Below, piece after piece: positions 35,944 to 48,942 of a stretch of 64,000 bases of DNA. The DNA lies in assembly GCF_000346465.2 (NCBI RefSeq), contig NC_034015.1, positions 3,807,845 through 3,871,844 on the forward strand, written 5' to 3'. Position numbers and translations under genes: made by a program. This DNA is from Prunus persica (Eukaryota > Streptophyta > Magnoliopsida > Rosales > Rosaceae). Within the stretch, counting starts at the first letter, position 1. Every line of letters starts with the position of its first letter. The notes below the pieces were generated by a model, which saw only the letters and a program-made list of their open reading frames with translations, was not told the origin of the DNA and ran no database searches.

Positions 35944-38900
35944 CAGGGACGGTAGTTGGCTTTGGCTAACCTAGGCTACAGCCCAGGTGGCTTTTAAAAT
36001 CCCAGCCCAAATTTTTTTTATAGCCCAGCCAGCCATCCAAGTGAATATCCTAATCCTACCCTTCTTAGGATTCCATTGCTTGCATATGGGGAATAAATGG
36101 GGAAGTTGTAGAAACAGCACATAGGAGAGAAAAAAAAGGGAGTGCACACAGCCGGTGGAAAAAAAGAAAGGAAAAAAAAAAGAAATTTTTTAACTATTCT
36201 TAGAGTGATGGACATATTGCACGGTAAGCTTCTCTCAATTTGTTGATGTTGAAATTTGAGAATTTTTTTGGATTTTATTTAGTATCAATTACAGATTTGC
36301 AATTGAGACTTATGATTTATTTATGAATTATCAAATAGGATTTGTAGTTGATTTTGGTGTTCTTGCTTATCCAATAGGTTATACTTTAACTTTATAATGT
36401 CGGATCATCATCCAAATCCTAAGAGATCAAAGACTATTCGGGATTTAAAAAAAAAGAAATAATGAAGAATCAACTAGCATGGGTTCCAACCCTCCTCTAC
36501 TTCCTCCAATTTGTGAGGAGCAACCTCATTCTGAATCTCAAAGAGTTGAATCTGAAAGTTTAAGAGATGAGTCTCAAAGAGCCAATTTTGATCAAGAAGT
36601 TGATACCAATTCTCTTGAGCGTGATCCAGGATTACATCCTCGAATAGACACATTTCCGCCTAATCAACATGATAATGTTCGAAGAGCATATATTCTCTTA
36701 GGACCATGTCAACTAAAACTAAAGGAATATCCATCTCATTTAGAAGGGAAACAAATGCATCGATTTAATGGTAATTGGTATAACCAATATCCTTGGCTTG
36801 AGTATTCTGTTCATAAAGATTAAGTGTTTTGTTTTCCATGCTTTCTTTTTGACGTTGATCACTCACATAAGGCATTCACTGTAGATGGATTTAGAAATTG
36901 GAGAAGAGTGGGTGGCAAAGAGTGTGCTTTCCTTACTCATGTAGGCATTATAAATTCACCACATCATTTTGCTATCCAAAAGTGGATGGATTTAAAGAAC
37001 CCAACTCACCATATTGATAGAGTTGTGCAACCCCCACAAGAAGTTGCGAAAAATAGGTTGAGGCTTACAACCACAAAAGAGGCCATTAGGTATTTAGCAA
37101 ATCAAGGAATGGCTTTTAGAGGTGATGATGAATCTCATGACTCCTTTAATCGGGTAATTTTATTGAGTTGGTAAAGGCTTTTGCAAGAATGAACGAAGAA
37201 GTTGAAAAAGTTGTGTTACAAAATGCTCCTCTAAATGCCCAATATATTTCACATAAGATACAAAAGGAGATCCGAAATATCTATGCTAACAAAGTGAGGA
37301 AAAGGAAATGCAATGAAATTGGGGAAGATAGGAAATTTTGTATTCTCATTAATGAAGCACTTGACGATTCTAAGAAGGAACAAATGGCTATTATCATAAG
37401 GTTTGTTAGTTGTGATGGGCATATTCGAGAAAGGTTTTATGATATTGTGAGTGTTCATGACACTAATTCCTCAACTCTTAAAAGTGATATTTGTAAAGTG
37501 TTTAGTAAGCATAGTCTTTTAGTAAGCAATATGCGTGGTCAAGGATATGATGGTGCTAGCGATATGCATGGTGAATGGAGTGACTTACAAGCATTATTTC
37601 TCAATGATTGTCCATATGCATATTATATTCATTGCTTTACTCATCGCCTTCAATTAGCTTTAAATGCTGCTGCTAAAGAGGTAGGACTTGTTTGGAGATT
37701 TTTTTCAATGTTGAATAACATTGTGAATTTTGTTGGTACTTCTGCCAAACGACATTCTGAGTTAAAATTAAACCGACAAGCTGAAATTGAAGACTTATTA
37801 GCAGCTGGAAGACTTGGAACAAGTAAAGGGGCTAATCAAATTCGATGTCTGCAACGACCTAGAACTACTCGTTGGGGCTCACATTTTAGTTCTATTAGGA
37901 GTTTGATTGATTTATTTGGTGCAACCAAGACACTTCTAAAGGATATCAATCATAATGGACCTACCTCACAATTTCGTGGGGAAGCAGAAGGTATTAAAAT
38001 TTCTATGTTATCTTTTGACTTTGTCTTTGCCTTGAATTTGTTGGACAAAACTATGAGATTCACTAATTTTCTTTGTCAAGAACTTCAAAGAAAATCTCAA
38101 GACATTGTAAGTGCTTTGAATTTGATTGCAAGTACAAAAATGGGGCTTGATGAGTTGAGAAACAATGGTTGGGATGACTTTATACAAAGTGTACGATCAT
38201 TTTGTGAAAAACATGAAACTAGTATGCCTGATATGGGTGTCCGTCATACAATGGGAACTGGGCGTTCTTGTCAACAAAAAGATTGTATCACAGTGGAACA
38301 TTATTAACATATGGATGTATTTAATGAGGTAATAGATTATCAGTTGGGGGAGTTAAATACTAGATTTTCATATGAAACTGTGGAACTCCTTCGTCTTAGC
38401 TCATCATTGGATCCTCGTGATGCTTTCAAGCAATTTAACATTGATGATATATACACTCTTGCTGAGAAATTTTATCCTCAAGATTTCAGTACAACTGAGT
38501 TGCATGCTTTTAATCAACAACTGGGATTTTATAAGATTGACATGGATCACAATCCAACCTTCAAGAATCTTTATTCCATTCCTATATTACTTGAGCACTT
38601 AGTAGAAACAAGATTAGCACAAACCTACTACTTGATTGACAGATTGATTTGTTTAGTGCTAACTCTTCCTATTTCTACAACAACAATAGAACGAGCATTT
38701 TCTTGTATGAGACTGATCAAAAATCGGCTTCGAAACAAGATAGATGATGAATTTCTTGCTGATTGTATGTTACTTCACATTGAAAGAGAATTTGCTGATA
38801 ATATAGATAATTAATCGATAATTAATGATTTTAATTCTATGAAGACTCGAAGGGTGCAACTTATATAGTGTCCCCCCTTTGAGTAGATGTATTATTAATT

Positions 38901-39011
38901 TTTTGTTATCAATGAAATTACATCGTACTATCGAGTTTTCTATCTATTTAGTATGTTTATATGTAAGGTAAATTTAGCCCAGTCAAGTTTGAAATCCTGG
39001 GTCCATCCCTG
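35944..39011 (+). mobile_element. hAT transposon, full length but inactive
   Basis: 3068-bp element starting CAGGGACGG and ending CCATCCCTG, with an 8-bp flanking duplication, TGCACGTG at 35936-35943 and CGCACGTG at 39012-39019 (7 of 8 match). Eight-base duplications and CAGGG ends are typical of hAT elements. It contains one transposase gene with four lesions. It lies inside a solo LTR. Confidence 0.88.
36397..38814 (+). pseudogene. hAT transposase, TTF-type zinc finger, disrupted
   Basis: The protein would cut and rejoin hAT ends. The probable start is the ATG at 36397. Visible parts: N-terminal TTF-type finger region with FCFPCFLF near 36828; a DUF4371-like catalytic region with [28 protein letters not shown] and RTTRWGSHF; and the C-terminal dimerisation domain with [15 protein letters not shown] and [13 protein letters not shown]. 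Lesions: a frame change in the A-run at 36449-36457, in-frame TAA at 36821-36823, a one-base loss near 37153, and in-frame TAA at 38305-38307. The remainder is well conserved, so decay is recent compared with the fragment at 31.2-31.6 kb. No intron is needed to read it. Confidence 0.88.
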
Positions 39012-39199
39012 CGCACGTGTAATGCAGGTCCCGGTGTGCATGCTGGGGAGCAATAGTCCCCCTGTTGGACTGCCCATCCCTAGCCACATGTAAGATGTAA
39101 GATCCCAACATGTGGTTGAGAATAAACAATCCCCGAGTTGGATTGTTTCCCCTTGTACATATCTTAATGTCGTGAATGTGTGTGCGTGTATATATATAT

Positions 39200-40106
39200 G
39201 GCTTTTTATCACAAAACGTCCTTGAGGTTTGTGAAACTATTAGATTGCGTCCTTTATATATATATATTTTTGTCATTTGTGGTCCTTGAGGTTAATAAGT
39301 GTGCTCACAAATAGTCCTTGCCGTCAAATTCTGTCCAAAAATCTGTTAAATTGATGATGTGTCACATATGTAGGTCTCACATATCCAATAATATGATGCC
39401 ACGTGGATTAAATTTAAAAAATACATTTTAAAAAATAATTTCAAATTATAAACAATAAAAAAAATTATAAATTAAAAACCTAAAAAAAATACCACCCCCT
39501 CCATTGCACCAAAACCCCACATCCAGCTTCCTCCATATCCCAACCTGCTATCCCAAATCAACACCCACAACAGCCAACCCAAACCTTGATATGCCATGAA
39601 CTCCCCTTCACCTACTGCCCGTCTAATCTCCACCACCAAAGACCAAAATTGGATATTGTAATTATTTATATAATACAAAAATGGGGTGAAATTACATGAA
39701 TTCTTGCTTGTTTGTGAATTTTCGGGGATAAACAAGAAAAAGGGAAAGGGAGAGAGGAGATGTAGGTGGGAGCAAGGAGAAAAAGGGGAAAGGGAGACTG
39801 GTGGGGGTTGAGGTTTAGCCCGATGGAGAAGATGATGGTGATTTTGTTTTGTTTTGTTTTTTAAATATGTTTTCTTTTCTTTTAAGTTGTTTTAAATTTT
39901 TTTATAAGTTTCAAATATTTTTTTTATTTAATCCATATGGCGTCATATCAGTGGATATGTGAGACCCGCATATGTGTCACGTAATCAATTTAACAGATTT
40001 TTGGACGGAACCTAATGGCAAGGACTATTTGTGAGCACACGTATTAACCACAAAGGACACAAAAAAACATAAAGGATGAAATCTGATAGTTTCGCAAACC
40101 TCAGGG
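39200..40106. mobile_element. Non-autonomous element with long inverted repeats
   Basis: 39220-39420 and 39920-40106 are inverted copies of each other, beginning CCTTGAGGTTTGTGAAACTA and, inverted, CCCTGAGGTTTGCGAAACTA, and both containing CACAAATAGTCCTTGCC. The element is about 0.9 kb and codes for nothing recognisable. Long inverted repeats suggest a Mutator-like type, but exact ends and the duplication are obscured by flanking TATA repeats. Confidence 0.6.
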
Positions 40107-40866
40107 TATATGTATATGTATCGGGTATATGTGGATTTATTTCCAGGTTGAGGTTTCTTGAGCATGTGCATTGAGAGTACTCTGCACAGGTGTGAATATT
40201 TGAAATGAAATTCAGAATTGAGATTGGATATTTGGAAAATTACTTAGCATATTGTATTTTTACAAGAGTATAGTTGCGGGAAAAAGGATCTTGGGATATG
40301 ATGATTATATTTTAAATTAACAAGTTTATATTATTTTCTAAGACTGAGGGGTTATTTATGTTGAATATAAATGGAGTTTAATGCTTGTTTTCGTGAATTC
40401 ACATTTTCTGTTTTGCTCCCCGCAGGTTTTAGATAGATGAGGTTGAGACCACCACGTCGAGGCATCATCGTTATCCACTCCATAGGATTGTGTTACTATC
40501 ACTCTGTACATTTTATTTTTTCCTGGGTTGTAAACTTAATTTTTAGTTGCTCTGCTTGCTCATTTGAGCTTGGGTAGAGGGCATGAAGCCCATTTGAATA
40601 GTATTAACTATTGTGCGTGCCTTTACTTTGTGCATGCTTGAAGTTTGGTATATTCTAGCACTTGTTTGCAGGTAGTGTAATTGGGAAATGTTCCAATTAC
40701 ATGGGAGATTTTGCCGAAATTTTGGTAGAAGTCGTATTGTCTACAATTTAAATTGGGGCTAAAGGGATTTTTGGTAAAGCGGGTCCGTCATGGGTTAGAT
40801 GTCATACGGAAAACAGGATTCATTACGAATTTCGAGGGGGAAATTGGGGTGGGTTCTGTCACCCTA

Positions 40867-43116
40867 TAACCACTATGTGCTTAAAAGTTCACCGAGGTGA
40901 TAGGTCTTTCTCAAAAAGACGATCAGGAAAAAACCCTTAAAAAAACTAAGTGCATAAAAGTCCACCAAGGTGATAGGTTGCTCAAGTTGCTCTCAAAAAG
41001 TACAACACATCAAAATAAATTATTCTGAGTATGTAAAACAAAGGCTTGATCCTATTAAAGGATTAAGCCACTACTACAACGCAAAATTGCATGAACATCC
41101 CCACTAAGAGTACTGAGTTCATGACCTTGTGACATCTTTTCTTACTCTCCAAACATGACTGAGAGGTTGGTCGTGGCAAGGTGCATCGAATCTACTAGAG
41201 ACTCAACAAAGGGATGACATATTCTACTTCATAATATAGTACATCACTAGAAGAGTCTGATTCGCTCTCACGACTAGACATAACCCTCACAAACTAGTGC
41301 AGGAGGGATAACAGAGTGGGTGATGTTGTATAAATAGCAACCTAAAAATTAAGCAACTATATGCATGTTTTAACTTGCAAGTGCACAAGATCAGACAAAT
41401 AGTAAATAAAGCAAATACGAGATCATTCCCACGAGAATTGGATTAATATATATGTGTGTGTGTGTGTTTTAAATTAATTTCCTAGAACTACTAACTAAAT
41501 GGTACAAAATAAGGATGCAAAAGTGAAAGAAAACCCTAAAAAACTTATTTCAAAAACCCTAAGATTTCTAATCAAAGTTAAGGTGCAATAAACAAGGGCA
41601 CTCTGTGTAGACAAGGTGTTCAAAAGGATGATTTTAAGATGATTTTGAAAACTGAAAATTTTGAAACAAAATATTAAGAACAGCATTTGATTAAAAATAG
41701 AATTGGATTGAGGTCAAAACAATGAGAAAACTACTTAGGGATTCAATGTTCACAACTAATCTTCTTCCTTAAGCAAACGACATGCGCAATGCTACAAAAC
41801 ATATTTGAGATGCTCATGTTTGTCAACCTAAAGGCATGATATCTACCCTTTAAATTATTAATTTTCCTAAGCAACAAGTTAGGCATGGGTATCTACGCTA
41901 ACTCTTTTCATTCTTAAAGTATTTAGCATGGTATCTACTAAGTTACACTTTAAGAATGCATAACACAATGGAAATCGACAAACACACAACTCCTAGAACA
42001 TGGTATCTATTCTAGTTATTCATGATGACTAATTTCAAGAACTTATAACTAGTTCTTTTGTTACTCTCACAGGCACAAGACTCAGTCATCTAAATTTTCC
42101 TATGTAACAAACTCAATGCACAACGTGCATATGGTGATCAAGCATAACATAACGTATGTAAAGAGTAAAATATAATAAGAAATTAATCAATTAAGCATCA
42201 CAAAAGTAGTTTACAGCAAAGGCATATCGAAATCCTTAAAGAAACATGATTAGGGCTTCAATCGAGCCCTAACTAAAGTACTTAGTCATAATTTAAATAG
42301 ACAGCAAGAACATACAAAACAGAAAATAAAAAGAGGAAGAAGATAGCTCTTTGATGATGTGTTGGTCAGCCAGAGTGATTGGATGATGCCTTGATGTTCC
42401 TCCTTGCTTCATAAGCCTTTCAGATCTTGGAACCTTAAAGGATGGAGAAGAATGGGATGGTGTGGCTACCCTCTTCTTCTCCTTTCTTTTTTCTATTTTT
42501 ACGACTCAAAAATCAGCTCCCCTCTCGCACAGCAGTTGCCCTTTCTTTTTCTTTTTTTCTAAAAAAAAAAAAAGTTTATTGATGATTGTATTCTCCACGT
42601 TTCTGAAACCCTACATATTTTTTTTACTTAGACATATAAACCCCTGGGAAATAGGAATATTCCTCATTGGGCCAATTGATGTGATTTGGGCCTCAGAACT
42701 TGGACTTCATAAAAGATTGCAGATTCCCACGCAGCCCGAACTACCTGGACTAAAACCACCATAACTTACTCTAGAAGAATGATATTCACAAACAGTAAAA
42801 ATCTCCAGAAAATAGACATCCGTAGCTTTCCAAGCATATGTGGCTCAGCTTCTGGTTCTTCCTGAGTAAGTACAGTATAATCCATGAACTTGACTAATCT
42901 GCTCAGGCCTTTCAAACTCAACATTCTCTTTTTAGCTCATTTTCCACCATTTGCTTGTGATTACCTAAAAAAGTAATAAAAGAATGTAAAACCTATATAA
43001 AAGAGTAAAACAAAGGTATAAACATGGAGAAATATCATAGATAAATGTCACATTTATAAGCACATCAGGTGATAAATTTTTTTAAATTTTTTAATTTTTG
43101 TCTAAGGGTGAGAAAA
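40867..43116. other. Non-coding retroelement-like region
   Basis: No gene found. 40877 and 40950 start two copies of GTGC(T/A)TAAAAGT(T/C)CACC with a 73-bp period. 41373-41450 has CTTGCAAGTGCACAAGATC and GAGATCATTCCCACGAG, sequence typical of the region near plant gypsy LTRs. 41900-42300 repeats the catggtatcta phrase several times and shares GGTGATCAAGCA and AGGGCTTCAATC-like motifs with 21.1-21.3 kb. Boundaries could not be set. Confidence 0.35.
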
Positions 43117-43121
43117 GTTTC

Positions 43122-44366
43122 TGTTGAGGCCCAAAAATTCTAAGGCTAGGCCCAGGGAAAAAACCCAACTTGGGTACGCAAGAGTTCGTCATATACGCTT
43201 GCACACGTGCCATGCCAAGCAAAGAAGCAACACGCCACGCTACAAACTTAAGTGGGCCCAAGCCACGTGAATGCCTGGGGCTTACTGAGCGGGTTGTGGT
43301 ATGGATTGTTACGAGCATCCACGAGGCCCATTGATGGGCCAAGAAGTGGAAGTTTTGGGCTGCTTGGGAGCACCAAAACTTGAGCTCATTTCTTGAGCCC
43401 AAACATATGGGTAAGCATGAGAGAGAATGAGTGGCCCAATAGCTTAGGGAAATATCCAATGGCTTGCAAACACTTGGAGAAATCCCACATCAGCCAAAAT
43501 ATCCAGCACCTTGATCAAATAGGCTGTTTCCAGCAACTTGAGCAAACTCACAGACCGCTGAAAACAAAATACCAATAGCCTAGCCCAGCATCGTGGAAAA
43601 TATTCATCATCTCTATTAAAACCAGATCGAAGCCAAACCATCAAAACCAAGCAAACCCATGTGCTGAGCACTTTTTTGACTAGCACTCTTACCCATTCTT
43701 TCCTCTTCAAGCTTTGGTGAGAAAACAAGAAGCAAAAGTGGGTGGCACCTCACCCACATGGAGGAGTCCAACTATCTAAGGACCTTGGAACCCCAAAAAG
43801 CTGCGTGCCTATAGGTTTAGGTTAGGGAAATTTCATCAAACAAGATTAAATGGAAGAAAGTGAAGAAAATGGGGAGGGAGGCTTGACAAAATTAAGGTTT
43901 CCAGCTCCTATGAAAGGAGCCACTTTCTACCCAACAAAAACAACTAATCGAAGGCAAGCATCCCATCTGGAACCCTTCAATTTCATGCTTCGTTCTTCCC
44001 TCTTCTTCCTCTCTCTCCCAAAACCCACATCCAGAGAGAGCAAGCATCACCTCTCATCCCTGCAACACTTCAATTTCGAGCCATATACCTCTATCTCTTC
44101 CCATTTTCTCTTCTGTCAAGCAACCTAGGAGCCTGACGAAGCTTTCTTCAAGCTGCTGGAAATCTGCTAAAGTCACCCATGCTTCTATCTTCTTCCTCTC
44201 TTTCCGATAAACACATCCAGAGAGAGCAAGCTTCACCTCTCATCCTTGGAACCCTTCGATTTCAAGCCATGTTCTTCCATTGCTTTCTTTTTCTCCTATT
44301 TCAAGCCATTACAGAGTCTGACCAAGCTTTTGTCAGGCTGCTGGAAAATTGCTCAAACCACCCACT

Positions 44367-44427
<61 letters not shown>

Positions 44428-44815
44428 GAACCCATTTAGAATCCCTTCCTCCTTGCCTTAAAAACTCTATTTCTCATAGGAAATTGCAGCTCTTTCTCTC
44501 TCTCATGCTAAACTCATAAATGCTCAGCTCCCATGCCACAAGCTTCTCATGCCAAGCTAAGAATTTATCTGTAAGCGACTGTTGGTTTCATTGGTGAAGA
44601 AGACCAATGTGTTTCCTAAGGCTCAGCTATCCTTTTGAAACACTCTTGGGGTCTGATCCTTGAACTCATACTCAAGGGGCAATTTCACCCATTTGACTCT
44701 TTACGGCAGCCCACTACCGGAACGAAAAAGCCCTTACAGTTTCAAAAGGGAAAATATGCATAAATATTAAGAGCGAAGGACAAGGGCCCAGAAGAAGGAT
44801 CCAGGCCCACCAACA
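43122..44815. mobile_element. Probable solo LTR (TGTTGAGGCCC…GGCCCACCAACA)
   Basis: 1694 bp starting TGTTGAGGCCCA and ending AGGCCCACCAACA, an inverted TG…CA pair. Flanks are GTTTC (43117-43121) and CTTTC (44816-44820), four of five matching. The interior has a 56-bp CT tract (44368-44423) and two diverged copies of an AAGC…CACCTCTCATCC segment at 44040 and 44228. No coding domain is seen. Confidence 0.55.
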
Positions 44816-45146
44816 CTTTCCTATCCTAGGTTAGAAGGTACAACCGTATGACCAGCAATTTCCCGGAGTACAAGACATTGCGATGTTCGAATTCAAAAAG
44901 CCTCCAACTACCAAGTATACTTCTTCCTCTACACCACTGCTCAAGTCAGCGTTTTGAAATGTTGCTTCTCCACTCCCAATTTTGCCAGTCTAATTGGATA
45001 ATCACCATCACCATCAACGTCATCAGTAAGGCCACTTCAGCAAAAGGAAGCCACATGGGAAATGCCACATCGTCATTTAATAGATATAATAACAGCCTGA
45101 CTAACAGAGTGACTTATTGTATGTTTTTTTTGTAAGGTTAGGTATC

Positions 45147-45728
45147 TGTTTGAGCAAAATTCTCACGGGAGAATATTCGTAAGAGATTCTTCACCCTTTG
45201 AGCTTCCTTCTCTATCTTCCTCCTCAATACCTACGAAAAAGGTTGGAGTAAATAGACTACACCTGGGGGGTGTCGGTCAAAGGCCCTCAGATGCCTAAGT
45301 CAGTTTGATGATCTTGAGGAAGATACGAAAATAACAGAGAAGGTCAGAGTTTTCTCTACGGTATGAGAGAACCGAGTGGCCGGAGCCGTGAGAGAGAGAG
45401 AGAGTGGGCGACGTGAGAGAGAGAGAGGAATTGCTAGGGTTTTTCGAATTATCTCATGTGTGTGGTGTAGCCATGTATTTATAGTGCTCTTGCCTTCTAG
45501 GGTTTTTCAGAGAATAATTTCCATATGGACGGGAATTATTCTCTCCCTTAAATGGAGAGATTAAATCAATTGAGATTTAATGAAAATCAAATCCCTAATT
45601 TATGGTATTATTCTTATTTTAAGTCTAAATATTTGGCCAATTAAATGGAGCACAATTATTGACCTAAAAAACATTCTCATTATTCACGTGGTGCCTCATA
45701 ATTGATTGTCGAAATATTTGCTCCCACA
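45147..45728 (-). mobile_element. Solo LTR of the gypsy family present at 54.9 kb
   Basis: 582 bp with an exact 5-bp target duplication, GTATC, at 45142-45146 and 45729-45733. It is homologous along its length to the 3' LTR at 54861-55527. On the minus strand it reads like a promoter: CTATAAATACATGG, then AAACCCTAG and CTCTCTC leader sequence. It ends TTTGCTCCCACA on the plus strand. No internal region is present. Confidence 0.85.
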
Positions 45729-45733
45729 GTATC

Positions 45734-47100
45734 TACATGCATGATTTTAAAAGTTGGGTACTAATTTGAACGGACCCTAAAAGTTGAGTACGTTTATGTA
45801 GTTAACCCTAACTTAAAAGTGACACGTGTGTTCAATTTGTTGGGCCAGAGAGTGATGTACAAGTATGAATTGTTTTTTCTTGTTGGATGCAATACCAACT
45901 ATAAATATTTAAGTAGTACAAGTTGGAGCCTAGGAAAGCATATCGTAGAAAATCAAAATAATTAAGTTTGGAATATGGTATACCCTCCCCGTGACCAAAC
46001 AGCAAAGCATAACTTTGCAGGTTGATGCTGGCAGCACCGTCAACGGCTAGTTTGAAAGATGACCCCTCAACGGTCACTAACCTAACCAAATCTGTCGGCT
46101 ACATAGAGATAAATAAATCTATTTCTTTATCTTAAGTAAATAATAAATCTTTTGCTTTTTTATTTTCTTTATCGTAAGTAAATAATAAATAATAGTTTGA
46201 AAGATGGCTTCTTTTTGTTGAGAAATTGGCTTATGAGGCAATTACAAACCGATCCTTTTTATCATAAATGGCTTTTGGGATTTGCTAAATTATCATCTTT
46301 GGTCATATATGTTTTTATGTGACATTATTGGTCCTTTATGTTACACCTTATACATTAATTTGGTCTCGCCGTCACGTTCTGTCAAAATTTTCTGTTAAAT
46401 TGTTAAGTTTGTTTGGGAATATTTATGTAGAACATAAGTTTTTTTAAAGAGCTTTTATTAGTTAATAAACTTACTGAAAACAGCAAGCACTTAAAAGTGA
46501 TTTTTGAAGAAACACTTTCGTGATCGAAAACACTAATAAGTTTTTTTTCTTTTCCAAATATTATTAAAATCGCTTTTAGTTGTCAAAAATAATTTTTAGT
46601 CCTTAGAAGTATTCCTAAACAAGTCCTTAATTATTGACACACAAAAAACCCTTAATTATTCGTTAAAAAAAAGCCCTAAATTATTTATAATTTTTTAATA
46701 TTTAAATAAAAATAATAATTTAAATTAAAAGAGTGGGAATTTCTCACACACACGTTAAATAATTTACCTTAGACTAAAGGGTGACGTTGGTGAGATAAAT
46801 TAAAAATGGGCGGCGCAAAGTGAGAATGAGAGAAGAGCGCGTCTGGGGCACTGCCACTGACAATTCAACGTCTATAAGCCCTGAAGATGAAGGAGACCAT
46901 GCACAGCCACACCTTGTTTCAAACGGTACTTTTTTTATTTCCATATTTTTAAACGTTGCCTGGATTTATTTGAATTTTTATAATAATCTTTTTTCTTTTC
47001 TTTTAAAGTAAGTCAGTAAAATTTGAATTATGTAAAAAATAATAATAAAATAAAAATATTTCTCGCTCCTCAAATTCAACCAATCAATCATTCCAAGGAG
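45734..47100. other. Intergenic DNA upstream of UBC22
   Basis: AT-rich, with TAATAAAT(C)TTT repeats near 46130-46190 and a decayed TIR-like stretch (TGGTCCTTTATG, TCTGTCAAAATTTTCTGTTAAATTG) near 46320-46410. 46820-46926 contains a short open segment (SPEDEGDHAQPHLVSNG) followed by a GTAC donor-like site; I cannot assign it to a gene. The UBC22 promoter should lie in the right part. Confidence 0.4.
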
Positions 47101-47122
47101 AAATCGCCTTCTCTTGAGCACG

Positions 47123-47123
<1 letters not shown>

Positions 47124-47163
<40 letters not shown>

Positions 47164-47274
47164 CTTTGCTTCGCAACCCTCAAAGCCCTCAATCGTACCC
47201 TCAATCTACAACATTAGACTGAGCTTTTTTTCATGAGATAAGGCAAATTCTCATCTGGGTTTTCTTTATTTAGG
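47124..47274 (+). promoter_or_regulatory. UBC22: UBC22 5' UTR exon with CT tract
   Basis: A (CT)18 tract at 47124-47160 is followed by leader-like sequence up to a GTAAAT donor at 47275. A second untranslated piece runs from 48814 (after TTACAG) to the ATG at 48943. Two long introns in the leader are inferred from splice-site motifs and need transcript support. Confidence 0.45.
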
Positions 47275-48942
47275 GTAAATTTCCTTTCTTTGGTTTCGAT
47301 TTTCATTATCAATCTGTCTTTTTGGACTGTGAATACCGTAAGTTTGGTCAATTTGATGTTTCTTGGATTCCTGTTCTTTGTTCTGGGTTCGATTATTCAC
47401 CTCACTGATTTTGATTTTCTTTCTTAAGAACTAGTACATATCTGTCTGTGTTGCATCTTTATCTGTGTCTTTTTGAAATGGGAAAACATGGGATTTTTGG
47501 GCATAAGGGTTTTGGTAGTTCACTTTTCTTGTTTGATCTGTTTCGGGGTTTTCTCAGTTAAGGTGCTTTTCTTGCTTTCTAGGCAAATGGGTTGTTTTAT
47601 GGATGTTTTACTTGAAAGATAGTGCTTTCTCCTCTCCCTTTCTCCCGGGAAAGATAAGGCATTTGGTTTTTGTTGACTTTAATGGTATTCGTATGGGTAT
47701 TAATTTAAAGTGAGTTAACTGGTTCTTGTTAATGTCTTTAGGTCTAAGTGGATTCAGGGTGTAATTATTCATCACTTTCACTTGTCTTTTAGGAGTTTCG
47801 AAAGTTAAAATATGTTGGTGTTGGAGATTTTCCTTTGACTTCGTGTCTATCTTAAATTAGCTTTAGAACTTTTTTTATTCATGTTTTTCTTGAAGATAGC
47901 TGATGGAGAAAAACAGGCTTAATCTCTCTTGCTGGTCCATTGATCCCCTATCTAACACTCAGACAACCCTTAGAAAGTCATAACAGTAGGAGAAATTTGT
48001 GCTGTTCATGCTCAAATCAACTCTACTAACCTTATCAGGAAACTAACTGGTCTGTGCTAGTGTGCCAAACGAGTAAGTGAGAAAGTAGAAAATATAGGTT
48101 AGAAGACGATTGGTGCATGTCTGCACTGAAATCATACTCGATTTGTATTTTTCAATGATTTGAGATAACAGTTTAGCTAGTCTTAGTTGTTATTTTAAGG
48201 GACAGATACAGGATGGGATTGATTAGTTATAAGGGTTTGGGAATTTAGTTTCACAATGCTTTTGAGAGGTAATTTTATGCCCAGTATAATTCAAACCTTC
48301 TTTTTTCTCATCCAAATCCAGAGAAGTTCTAACTAGTCCAAATCCAGCCCCTCTACTTTTCCCATATTGTTGCCGTTTTATTAGCTGACATAATGAAATT
48401 CAATTTTTTTGAAATGGCTTCTTTAAATTACTATCTCTATTGTTTGATTGATTGGTTCTTGGTATCCAGAGCTCTTGCATGGGCCAAACAATTTATGCTT
48501 AGATGTGTTCACGGAATCAACATACCTTGTACATGAGTGTCAATCATGTACTTCCTCTCAAACTTATCTTGATATCTACCTACCTATCTACTTACCAGCT
48601 GTTTTGATTTCATTTTTTGTTTATGATTTTTTGGAAATTATTGTTTGTTTATTGTGTTTGAATATGCTGATGTAATAGGTTTAACTTTTGAGTAGGAAGG
48701 GTTTGTGCTTCTTGGTTCTATGTGCTATTTTTCATTGTGAGAAGTATATGATATGACTGATCTGACTTCTATTTTCCTGATTTTTAATATTAAATGTTAA
48801 TTTGTTATTACAGACATTTCGGCTTACAGCTTGCCTTATTCTGTCACTCTAATCCGTGGAGTTGAAAGTTTTGTGGCACATATTCAGCCGATTTGCTGAT
48901 TTTCTTTTGGTAGCAAGAGTGGGACTTCATTTGTTTATTCTT

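Larger units (their letters stand above)
34032..40861 (+). mobile_element. Solo LTR (TGTAACACC…TTCTGTCA) with nested insertions
   Basis: Starts TGTAACACCCCATCTC and ends GGGTTCTGTCA, with an exact 5-bp target duplication, CCCTA, at 34027-34031 and 40862-40866. The ends are short inverted repeats of the TG…CA type. After removing the hAT element (35944-39011) and the Mutator-like element (39200-40106) about 2.85 kb remain, a normal size for long gypsy LTRs. No gag or pol is present, so it is best read as a solo LTR. The matching target duplication across 6.8 kb fixes the order of insertion: LTR first, the DNA transposons later. Confidence 0.8.

Noticed and set aside
46820..47011. Short frame with SPEDEGDHAQPHLVSNG upstream of UBC22
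   Set aside because: It could be an exon of an unknown gene, but no second exon, family or start context supports it.
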